This document shows positions 21,284 to 32,700 of a stretch of 64,000 nt of DNA, one piece after another (the stretch's first letter is position 1; every line of letters begins with the position of its first letter). This DNA is from Cytauxzoon felis (lineage: Eukaryota > Apicomplexa > Aconoidasida > Piroplasmida > Theileriidae). Below the pieces are notes generated by a model. That model was not told the DNA's origin and made no database searches. It saw only the letters and a list, made by a program, of their open reading frames with translations. The position numbers and the translations under genes were made by a program. The stretch covers positions 116,499 to 180,498 of the forward strand of contig JAIQCW010000121.1 of the NCBI GenBank assembly GCA_020283715.1, written 5' to 3'.

Positions 21284-22619
21284 ATGCTATATATTAAAAG
21301 ATTCTTTAGTATTAAGAATCCTATTGGATTATTAAAGAGTAAGAACAGGAAAATTAGAGATAGATTGGATGAATATGATCCTCCTATACCACCAAGGTTG
21401 GTTTTATATCATCCATCCATTTCCATTACTCATTCTATACTTTATAATCTTCATCCTTACTTCTTCTATTGAAATGTCATCATTTCTCATCTCATTATTT
21501 ACTCTTCAGTTCAATACCATGTGAATCTTCTATAAATACAAATTGGAGACCTATAAATGATGAACCTAGGCCTGGTTATACTGTACCTACGAGATTTCGT
21601 ATAGCATTACCACAAAAAATTACTACTAATAAGAAAATGTAAGATGATTCTATAAAATCTCATCATTAAAATTATATAAAATAGGGATGTATCATATAGT
21701 AGAGATACATCTTCTAATTATACATATTCTGATTATTGTGGGCTTAGATTTCCTACGTTGGATACATCAGAGAATACAAATTATTGGAGTGTATGTTTTT
21801 ATCTATTGTATAACTATAATTATATTATAGGATACAGGTCTAAATCGTATATTACCAAGGATATTTCCTATTAAATTACCAACATACAAGTATATTTATA
21901 TATAAATTTATCATTCTATCATTCATTATCATTAGGAAAGTTGATCCATTGATGAGAGAATATATACATTTCCTATATAATCTTGACCCATATAGATTTA
22001 CTATAAAGCGTATAGGCCGTAGATATGGGTTTGTCTAGATTAATATATATTTATTAAATGATATCATTTTAGTTTTAAAGATGGTACTATATATAAAATT
22101 ATTAAAGAATTTAGTCTATTGAATTTTATTAAGCATAACAAGTACATTCTTATCTATCATCTTCATTCATCTTCAGATTATGTGACTTGGATAATAGACG
22201 TATAAGTTTACATGAAGCACGTTTATTATTGAAGGAGACTGCTTATAAAGATCATATAGGTATATTAAAATATATTATTGTCATAATTACTATAGGTTAT
22301 ATACATACTAGTAATGAAAATGATAATCAATATGAATTTCAAGGTATGGGGTATAATGACTTGCATATATGAAAAAAATTTTCTTCCCATTAGGTCATAA
22401 AGATACATTTGATTGGTTGTATAGACAATCTATACAAGTTGAATCATTATCTGCATTTCCATTACCAAGTACAAGGTAATATTTATATTATATATAAATA
22501 ATAAAATTACAACTAGAGATCCAATACCTAAGCATGTAGATGTAGATTTAACAGTAAAGAATACTAAAAATATTAAAGTTATAAATTGGATTGATCCAAC
22601 AGATAAGATTATTATATGA
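21284..22619 (+). CDS. Ten-exon protein of unknown function, possibly mitochondrial (294 aa)
   Basis: Exons 21284-21396, 21510-21638, 21685-21790, 21831-21889, 21936-22028, 22073-22141, 22177-22259, 22296-22343, 22394-22475 and 22517-22619, introns 34-50 nt except the first (113 nt). They sum to 885 nt with all phases matching and no internal stop. The N-terminus (MLYIKRFFSIKNPIGLLKSKNRK) is basic and hydrophobic without acids, like a mitochondrial presequence. The middle part (YIHFLYNLDPYRFTIKRIGRRYGFKDGTIYKIIKEF) looks like a small helix-turn-helix, reminiscent of the fungal/apicomplexan mitochondrial-ribosome-associated EMRP family, but this is tentative. No enzyme motif is visible. Confidence 0.7.
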
Positions 22620-22634
22620 ATGAATAAATCATCA

Positions 22635-25600
22635 TCATTCCATTATACTAATTTTTGTCTCTATTAATTCATCATCACTAGACCATAGTGATGAAATATT
22701 ATTATCTTCATCATCTATTGATGTTATACTAGGTGATCTAGACATTATATCTTCTCTAGTTCTTTTATTATCATTTACCTATAAATATAATTTATAATCT
22801 TATAATGTATTTAATATTTATATATAAACCTCTTGCTTTTGTACTTGTAATAAATTTATAGTACCAGGATGTATATTTATCAACACCTGTGGATACAAAT
22901 AATCAATTAAATTATTCTCATGAATAAATTCACTACATGATCTCATATAATCAATACGACTACTATGACACCTAAAATCCATATACTGATCATATAACAT
23001 CGATGTATTGTAATCCCAAATTGACCTAAAATATATTAGAATATTATGTGGGGGGAAAAACACCATAATTTCTACCTGAGGTTACCTCTACCGTTGGTCT
23101 TGCAGACAGCTCTTCTCCACTCGAGGTCAATCCTGCCGTCAGCTATTCTAATTCACTCCCCGTAAACGGTATAGCCACTTCCAGAGATCGTGGCGAGGTT
23201 GAGTACATGACCTCAAGTGGAAAACCCGAAAGTGATCTACGGGAACTTGAGGGGGAAGTAAATAGAGAAGCTGACGGCAGGACGATCTCAGGTGTTGGAG
23301 CCTACACGGCAAGTGGAAAAGAGGTGGAAGACAATGACAGACCTCCATCAAGACGTATTGATGTTGGGTTATTTCTACAAACCTGGAATTATGTGTGAAA
23401 TGCGATGGTTTGAGTATTTGTAGTATATCGTTATTATTTTTCTTATGTAGGCATAACGCATCCCATAGGCATTGTATAAAATGTCTACAAATTGAATTAT
23501 CTTTATCTTTATATCCTTTACTTATTATATAATTCTTTTGCGTCATTGGCGGTGTCGACTTCGGTCTCGTTATATACACCTTTTCAAATACCACACTCAA
23601 TACTATTATCAACCCTATCGTAAACCTCGTATATATCGTCGATAATCTCAATACCATATCACCACCATCCGATATACAATTCAATGCCTATTATATGGGG
23701 CGTCAATATGGGGTATTATGGGGTTTATGGGGATGCATGATTAAATTTATTATGGTATGATTTATATTAATAGGGTACAAACCTGTATTAATTGAGCTAC
23801 AAATATATGTTTGTTTGTAATTTCTTCATAGGCTACTTCTCTATGGAAGTGGAATGATCCTACAAGATCACAATAGATAAAATCACAATTCCTCTTTAAT
23901 GATGAATTTACCAGGTCATTAATCTATAGGATTATAATATAAAAGAAGGAGGAGGGAGGAATGGTAGTGAGGGGAAAGGGGGGATAGTGAACATAATGGG
24001 GGTGTAATGGGGTGAAGGATGAGATTGTGGGGAAAAAATTAAAAAAAATCAATCAACTTACCAGTACTTTATAAGAATTAGATTCATTATAAAAATCATT
24101 ATAATTATACTCAAAGCAATGTTCAATATTACCATCACCTAGAAATCCACCCAATATAATTTGTAATTCATATGGGGTATCAAAATGTATTAATGAATTA
24201 TCATCAATACATTTAAAACTATAAATTAATGATCCATTTATACCATGACGTTTAAATATAGAAATGGTAGGAAATTGTTGTGTACTATTAGATGTTATTT
24301 CAAGATAATATTTATAACGTTTAAAATCTAAATATTTATCAATAATTAATAATAAATCAATAGTTGATATATTTGGTATACAATTTATATCCGATAATGC
24401 TTCACCTATTGAACCATCCAATAATATCATATCTTTCATTGTAACCATTGGTATATCTGTACTACAATATGTCCTCATTAACATTACATCATATAATAAA
24501 TCATTACATACAAAATGACTCATTTTAAACTCGTGGGGCTTTATTTTACCAGTAGAAAACCAATTATCACGCAAATATCGCTGACATTTCAACTCATTTA
24601 CCAAATCATTCACCATTGAATCCTCATTTATTATCTCCAAGTCCTGTAGAGTAATGAAGATCCAGGGAAAAGAGGGGAATGAAGGGAGGAGGGATGAAAG
24701 AGGAGTGAGGATTCAAGATGAATATAGAGCTAATAACTTCATTCAACAACAAACCTGTAAATCTATAAATAAAATGAGAAATAATTTTAATAAAATTCAA
24801 ACAAACCAAAATCATATTTGAGAGGGTTCTTATCAATAAATTCAAAGACAGAAGACAACTTCTTATTATAATCGCTAAAGTCAGCATCATTTGTAATACG
24901 AAAATATAATGATTCATTACTCAAATCTAATTTAGACATCTCTATCCTTTTATTTTGTAATAATTTATATGATTTATAATAGTCAATTCGAGATGTTAAA
25001 TCCAAAAATCGCCTCTTCATAATATGACCTAATGAACTGGTATCTTTACCAGTAATCATACAATCAGTAAATAATATATACTTAACCAATCTTAATTCAG
25101 GCATTATACCCTTTATATTGTAATGCTTTATATACGATTTAGCATACTCCCTCTTTTGCTTATACATTTGATTCTCCTCAATCACCGTCTTATATTGATT
25201 CATCACCTGTCTCAAATTACGACATTGTAATTGAGTAAACATCTTAGAACACTCCAAAAACTCATTATAAAAACCACTCGGAACCCACTCTCTAGGTATT
25301 ATCGAATATTTACCTGTAAATTCATTGTAATTATTACAAAATTCCACCTGAGGTTACAGCCACTGTTCCACTCGCCTCCACCGAGGTCCAATCCTACTAT
25401 TCTTCCACTAGGCGTGGAGCCTCTTCCAATTACCTATCTCTAAAGAGTAAAGCCACTCCAAGAGATCGTGGCGGTGAGAGGTTAGTGATTGGACATCAAG
25501 TGGAGACCTCAAGTGGACTACCCGTAGCTGATCTCTGGGAAGCGGAGGGGGAGGTAAATAGAAGAGCTGACGGCAGGACCTACGGTGGAGCCTAGTGGTA

Positions 25601-27049
25601 GAAGAGGCGGGAGGTGAAGAGGTGATTGGACATCGGGTGGATGAAGGGTAGATAGGTGTAATACACACCATTAGCGTTGGCGTAGTTATCGAGTGATTTG
25701 CAGAGTGTTGAGAGTAGTATTGATGTGATTCCATTGAAATTGATGCAGATTACGTATATTTCGGCGTTGTTACTCTTCGAGAGTGTTGGTTTATAGACTT
25801 CTACCTTTTTAAAGCACAGTGCGAGTAGTGTCATTATGGACAAGGAGCATTCTTCGAATAATGTATACATTTTGAGCATAAAACATCCCCCTACTCTTAA
25901 TAAGCCGAACGCACAGACAATTCTATGATGGAAATGTTAATTTTCAATGGTATAAACAAACTCTGAATATTTCAATGGTGCTAATAATAGTTCTTGATTA
26001 TTTGGATCATGCTGACAATTGAATGAACCATCAGCTGTAACTAAATCCACCTATTGATATATAGTGTTATTATATAATTAACTTACTAATATAGGTGATT
26101 TATTTTTATTATGTTTACTAGGTCTACTTATATGATCCCAGATATACTCAATATTAGCTGTAATATATTATTATAGAAAAAAGGGGGTTTTTTATGTATA
26201 TTAAAAAAAATTTACCCGCTTTAATAACATTACCAGTACCATCAAAACCAATGATCCAATTATTATAAGTTTCTTTAAATAATATATCTTCAGATAATAC
26301 TACATTATGATTATTCCCTTCATAATATGGATTTAATGAAGTAGCCATCCATTTCAATTCACCAGATGCTATTAATAATAGAAAATAGAATCCTTATATT
26401 AAACATACGGTTAATAGATTTTATATAATGATTTAATGCAGATATAAATGCACCAGGACATTCAGATATATGAAATGATGTAATTATACCACCATCTGTT
26501 TTAAAATTTGGTTTAAGATTATCCATAAGATTATAATACTCCAACATTTCATACATCTTAACCCATGCATTTGTAACCAATTCAACTCCTTGTTCTTCTC
26601 TACCATTTATATTTATATGTATCTATATAATAATAATAATAATATATATCATTGATATAATATACATCAGATATATGCTTTACTACTAATGATGTAATAT
26701 CCATCAATTTAGTATGTTGTGACCATTTGTCTATATCTATATCATTTAATATATCTCTAAGCTCATTCAATATCGACTTAGTCTCCGATAAATCTTTTAT
26801 CTCATAACGAGGTGTTCTATTTAATATTATAATCCAATATCATATCTAATTATAATCTACATACCTTCCAACACCCGTATTTATAACATTACAAATACAA
26901 ATACGCTTCCTTTGAACACATTTCTGACATGGTGTCGGACTAGGTGGAAACCTCTTTGTATCCGATAATAATTTATTCAAATTAGTCTGAAATACAAATC
27001 GTTTCTGATTTTGTAATAATATCGAAGAAGTAGATATATCACTCGCCAT
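22635..27049 (-). CDS. CMTR2-like cap 2'-O-ribose methyltransferase, 14 exons
   Basis: A 1,011-aa product from exons 27049-26865, 26816-26666, 26622-26409, 26368-26216, 26157-26087, 26050-25962, 25922-25667, 25347-24807, 24762-24755 (8 nt), 24643-24062, 23923-23783, 23687-23383, 23025-22830 and 22778-22635; phases all match. An N-terminal Cys-rich cluster (CQKCVQRKRICIC) precedes the FtsJ/Rossmann domain: FHISECPGAFISALNHY (SAM motif I), LNPYYEGN, LVTADGSF with Asp, then KYSEIVCAFGLLRVGGCFMLKMYTLFEE and a C-terminal inactive second domain. These are the marks of CMTR2/Adrift, which adds the cap-2 methyl group to mRNA in the nucleus or cytoplasm. Two introns (25666-25348 and 23382-23026) contain dispersed repeats. 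It shares a 254-bp divergent spacer with the INTS11-like gene. Confidence 0.85.
23080..23340. repeat. Dispersed repeat element inside a CMTR2 intron
   Basis: Contains GGTCTTGCAGACAGC, CCACTCGAGG, CCTGCCGTCAGC, 'ccacttccagagatcgtgg', 'agtgatctacgggaactt', GCTGACGGCAGGACG and CACGGCAAGTGG. It lies wholly between CMTR2 exons 12 and 13 on the minus strand (intron 23382-23026). Confidence 0.75.
25345..25645. repeat. Dispersed repeat element inside a second CMTR2 intron
   Basis: Contains CCACCTGAGG, CACTAGGCGTGGAGCC, CAATTACCTATCTCTAAAGAG, 'ccactccaagagatcgtgg', CCTCAAGTGG, 'agctgatctctgggaagc' and GCTGACGGCAGGACC. It occupies intron 25666-25348, right up to the CCTCAG acceptor, which is itself part of a repeat module. 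Confidence 0.75.
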
Positions 27050-27303
27050 TTATTAACCCATTAATAGTACAAAATTTATTATACCTTGATATAGACATGG
27101 GGAATAATGTGCAATAAAAATCTAATAATCCATTGAAATTATACATAAATACACTATTAAATATACAGTTTTAATATTAATTATAATTTGTTTTTCATTA
27201 TATATCATAGTTTCATAAATTTATGTATGGAATCCTGTATTCATCATAATGCAGCTGTCTACCTATAGAATCTCATAACTTTAACCTAGTATCCTCAGTT
27301 AAA
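27050..27303. promoter_or_regulatory. Divergent spacer between CMTR2 and INTS11 genes
   Basis: Only 254 bp separate the two divergent ATGs, so both promoters lie here. AT-rich; no motif was assigned. Confidence 0.45.
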
Positions 27304-29612
27304 ATGTCTGAGATTGAAATTACAATTCTAGGAGCTGGTCAGGATGTTGGAAGATCATGTATTGTGGTAACATTTCCATCGAGGCGTATCATACTCGACT
27401 GTGGAGCTCATTGTGGCTTCGTAGATCATAGAAGATACCCTGCATTGCATTTATTAGGAGATTCCACAATGTATAATCATCATTTGGACATATTAATGGC
27501 GACTAAGCGTGCTTATGATGAATCTGAGCCTGACGAAGCTGTAGAACGTTTTACAATGGACAATGAATATATGAAAGAGCAACAGAGAGAAGGTTAGATT
27601 GATGATATTATTGTTTATATATGATATTATAGAATATTTGAATAAGGCTGCTTGTATGAAGGATGCTTTGAAACAAGCGTTGAATGATGTTACTAATACT
27701 ATTGATTGTGCTATAATATCTCATTTTCATTTAGATCATGTAGGAGCTTTACCATTTTTAACTGAGCATTTAGGGTATTTTAATTTCTTATTATTAATGC
27801 TTAATTTTTTATAGGTATAAAGGACCCGTGTACATGACCTATCCTACCAAGGCACTATCTCCTATATTATTACGTGATAGTGTTCAGGTAGTTGCGAGTA
27901 GATGTTATAAATCTACTACTGATACAAATGTGAGGAGTGTAAGGTCATTATTGAATAGGGAGCAGAAGAGGAGATTGATGACACCTAAGGAGAAGGAAAG
28001 TATGGATCCATGGGGATATACATCAGAATCTGTAATGAATTCTTTATATAAATCTATACCAATGCAGTTGAGATCTACTACTCGTTTATCAAATATATCG
28101 ATTACACCATATTATGCGGGTCATGTTCTTGGTGCTGCAATGTATTGTGTAGAATGTGATGACTTTTCAGTAGTTTATACGGGTGATTTTAATACTATAC
28201 CGGATAAACATTTAGGTCCGGCGAAAATACCGCCATTGAATCCTGATGTATTGATATGTGAATCTACATATGCAACTGTGGTTAGACAATCAAGAAGGGC
28301 TACAGAAATGGAATTATGTACAACAGTCCATGACTGTTTAATGTCTGGTGTATGTTTTCAATTGTATGATTGGAATAATAATTTTATATAGGGTAAAGTA
28401 TTGATACCTGTATTTGCTGTAGGTAGGGCACAAGAGTTGGCTATAATATTGGACAATTATTGGAATAAATTACAGATCAATTACCCTATATATTTCGGTG
28501 GTGGTTTATCGGAGCGTGCTACAAATTATTATAAATTACATTCATCATGGACGAATTCAAATAATATACCAAATTTATATGAGAATCAATTTTCATTATC
28601 TCATGTTGTACCATTTGATAATAGTTATTTAAATGATCAAAGGCCTATGGTATTATTTGCAACACCTGGTATGGTACATGCTGGTTTATCATTACGTGCT
28701 TGTAAAATGTGGGGGCCCAACCCCAAAAATTTAATATTAATACCTGGTTATTGTGTACAGGGTACGATTGGTAATAAATTAATTTCGGGTGAAAAGGTTA
28801 TTCAAACTAGTAGTGGTCCTATTAATATAAAATGTAAAGTTCGTTATTTATCATTTTCAGCTCATGCTGATTCAGCTGGTATAATACAGATTGTTAAACA
28901 GGTTTATAATTTTATTCCTCATTAAAAATTCTTTATAGATACAACCAAAGAATGTAATATTAGTTCATGGTGAGTATGATGGTATGAAGAAGTTTTCAAA
29001 GCATTTAAAATCTATATTTAATTTACCTGTATATTATCCTGCCAATGGTCAGAGTATAAAAATTAAGAAGCAATTTAATGAGCAATTACAAGATGTATAT
29101 TTATATCCAGAATTATTAATTGAATCTAGTGGTTTAAAGAGAGCTGATGGAAATGTTTGTTTATCTACCAAACTAATTTTATTATCTCTAGAACAACACA
29201 TCTATATTCGGTCTTATATTCGATGGAGAGGATGACAAGAGTGAAAGATTTAATACATTTGCTTTGTTATATGATGACGCGAGTAAATTAGTATTGATAT
29301 CAAAGGACATTTTATTAAAGTCAAAGCATTCTCAATCAATTGTACATTGTATAACACATTCTTGTACAATTTCAATGTCATTGGAGAAGTTTATTAAAGT
29401 TACAGAATTCATTGCGAAATTATCAAGAGGTTTTATAAATTATGAAAATGATGGGGGTACGTTTATGGAAGTTTGATGATTCTTCCTTTCTATCTTCCTT
29501 CCTTCATATAGTAAAGTCATTTCAAGTATCAAGTCTAGTATTGAGGTATAGTATGGATAAAGTTTATATACAATGGGATAATAATGTTAGTTTATTGAAG
29601 GATGATGATTAA
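27304..29612 (+). CDS. INTS11: INTS11-like metallo-beta-lactamase/beta-CASP RNA endonuclease, seven exons
   Basis: Exons 27304-27592, 27633-27774, 27815-28349, 28392-28901, 28939-29154, 29192-29456 and 29512-29612; 2,058 nt, 685 aa, all phases match. The start [12 protein letters not shown] is the INTS11 signature (CPSF73 differs here). Metal-binding motifs follow: HFHLDH, then a spaced His (AGHVLGA), Asp (YTGDFN) and the beta-CASP residues E (CESTYA), H (SAHAD) and H (VHGEYD). [16 protein letters not shown] is the typical beta-CASP core. INTS11 is the catalytic subunit of Integrator, which cleaves snRNA and paused mRNA 3' ends in animals. The C-terminal 150 residues (exons 6-7) are poorly conserved. 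CPSF73 is the alternative, but the start motif favours INTS11. Confidence 0.88.
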
Positions 29613-29786
29613 TATGTATATATATAGGACAAGGAAATGTTTAAATTTATTAAATTAATATTAAATTTCATTTGACTTGATTCAACTTCCTTCAACTTCA
29701 TTCTCTTCATTCACTATACATCATTTACTTCCTTCAACTTCATTCATCCCTCCCTTCCCCTTCCCCCTCCCCCTTCCTCCTTCACA
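29613..29786. other. Convergent spacer with pyrimidine-rich tract
   Basis: A 174-bp gap between two convergent 3' ends. It holds a long CT-rich stretch (about 29680-29785, CTTCATTC and CCTTCC repeats), plausibly part of 3'-end signals. No gene is visible. Confidence 0.4.
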
Positions 29787-32700
29787 TCATTTAAATTGTG
29801 TGTTTGATTTAATTGATGCATAAAATTCCATAGCTTCTAGTATGTTAGATTTGATTGATGATGATAATGATATCGAGTTGTTAGTAATTAATTTACAAAA
29901 TTGTTTAGATATATATATAATAATAGCTTCTAAATGTAATATACAATTTAATCGTACAGCATTGATATAGGAATTATTGGATAGATTATTGATATAATTT
30001 TCATTATATAAATAAATTGAAGTAATATTAATAATAATACAAGATAATTTAATAATATTATTATATATATTATTATTAATATTAATATTTAATTTAAATG
30101 GTAATATTTTATTATATTTATAATATAATGCAAATCTATATAATAATGGTGATGTAAATAATGTACTATTAATAATTTCATTTATATTTTTTATATTATA
30201 AAATTTTATAGTATTGTTTGATATATTTATCATATCTATACCATCATCATTTTTATATAATAAATTTATTCTAGTAATTACATTATCTTTTTTACAATAA
30301 TCTATAATATTTAATATTTCTAGAATATTATTTGATATATTTATACATGATACATTATTTATATATCCTTCATTTTCATCTAATGTTATATTTAAATCAT
30401 CATTTATTACATGTTGTAATTCATTACTTGGTGAAGATAAATCATCACCAAATAATGTAGTACGTGATCTTTTATCTAATTCATTTTTTTTAATTCTTTT
30501 ATATTCTGATGATATTTCATTAGGTACAGTTGGATTATCTATTTTTGATGATGGTAGTAGACTAGAGAATAATACCAACAATTCATATGCCCTACTTATA
30601 CAGAGTATACCTGAAGGAGGTGGAGGATATGAAGTACATCCTTTACGAAGTGGAGGATTCGAAGTATCTTTATCTGAAGGGAAGGTAGTACCTGGAGGGA
30701 AGGTAGTACCAGAGTGGAAGTCACCTCCTTCAACTGAAGATTGTTCACCTTCTTCAATGAGTGACCTCCCTTCAAGTGAAGTTCTTCCTTCAACCGAAGA
30801 TACTTCGTATCCTCCACCTCCTTCAACCGAAGATACTTCGTATCCTCCACTTCGTGAAGGATATACTTCGTATCTTCGTCGTCCAATAAAGTTACAACCG
30901 CAGATGCATCTGTATTTATTGGAATATCCAGAAATTAAAATTGATTCTATACTACTACAAATATCATCACCTGTTGGTGTATAATCTTGTAGAAATGGTA
31001 TAATGACCTCAATAGCCCTTTTATAAATATTTTTAACCCCATTATTAAATGATGATTCAGATGCATATGCTACAGCTAGTGGATAAATTAAATATTGTTT
31101 AATTTGAATTGGTATTAATGATGGATTTTTATAAACTTTAACAAGCCATTTACATATTATAATATATAATTGTAGATATGCGAATTTAATACGTTCATTT
31201 GGTATAAAATTAAATGTCAATAGACGATATATAGATTTATGTAATTTATTAGTGCTGATTTTTGATATTATAAATGTAATACATCTTAATGTATGATAAA
31301 TAATAAAAATATCATTAGTAAATAATAAATTTATTAATTTCTTTAATAAATATTTTATATTTATATTAATTTTATTATATTTTAAATAATAATGTAATGA
31401 TTTTGTATAATAATATTTTAAATGCTCAATTTTTGATAATTTTTTTATTATTTCCAATAATATAAATTTACAATCCTTAAATAAATTTAATTTTATTAAA
31501 TTTATAAATAATTTTAATATATTGAGATTATTAAAATTTAATTGCCTTATAAATGATGTCTTATACATTATAGATGATGATATTATCGATATTAATAAAT
31601 TCTGTATCGTATCTCTACCACAAACTGTATTCCCTTTCATGACAACCTCATCCGAATTATCTATACCTCTAATCCCATCTTCATCAATATATTGATTATA
31701 TATACAATTATTAATGTCTAGTAATATCAAATTATAATGATCATCAACTCCACCCTCTAATACAACTTTGCCTTCCACTGAGGTCATCTTGCAGACAGCT
31801 TCTCCACCTGAGGTCTTTCCACTAGGCGTGGCGCCTTCTCTATTTACCTCCCCCTCCGCTTCCCTGAGATCAGCTACGGGTATTATACTTCCACCCCCTC
31901 TCGATGAAATTAATAATATTAATGATATAATGTAATCACAGCCAATTTCAGTATTAATTAAAAATCTCTTGTTATAAAATACAAACTTTGTATACTTCAA
32001 TATAAATTCCATTGGACAATTTAATCTATATCTAAAGTCACCATTAAATTGAGCCTTTAATAAATTAGTTAAAAATATCATCATCTCCTCTAATATATAT
32101 AAATCATTAATTATAATTTTTACAATCGATAATTGAAAATTAATATTATGCTCACTTGTAAATAAATTATTACATAATATATTAAAATTTGCCCTCGTTA
32201 AATCAATCAATGTCAATCTTAAAAATATAGGCGGTGTATCCATTAATAATAAATTACCAAATCTTTTAAATATTACATCTAATGTAGATTGTAAATGATT
32301 AATATCAATCTCATTATATCTCTTTTGTAATATCTTATGTATTATCTTACCTAATGAATCTGATATATAACTAGATGACTCAAGTAAATTAATACATGAT
32401 AATAAACATGGTATCAAATATTCTTTAGGTATATATTGATCTATTTTATTTGTATAATTTAAATAATTATCAACCTTAATATCTAATAATCTTAATATCA
32501 ATCTCATTAATCTTGTCTTTAATTTATTATTAAAATCTAATTTTAATAAATGTGACCATAATAATATAATTATATATAACCAATTTATATTCTTACCATT
32601 AAATTCTATACCATCCAATATATCTAATGATAATATCAATCTTTTACAATCACCTCGTAATCCTTTACCAATACCATCACTCGTATATAAAATTATCATG

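Noticed and set aside
23207..23398. A plus-strand ORF of 63 codons
   Set aside because: It spans a repeat copy in the CMTR2 intron plus a piece of antisense exon; no independent support.
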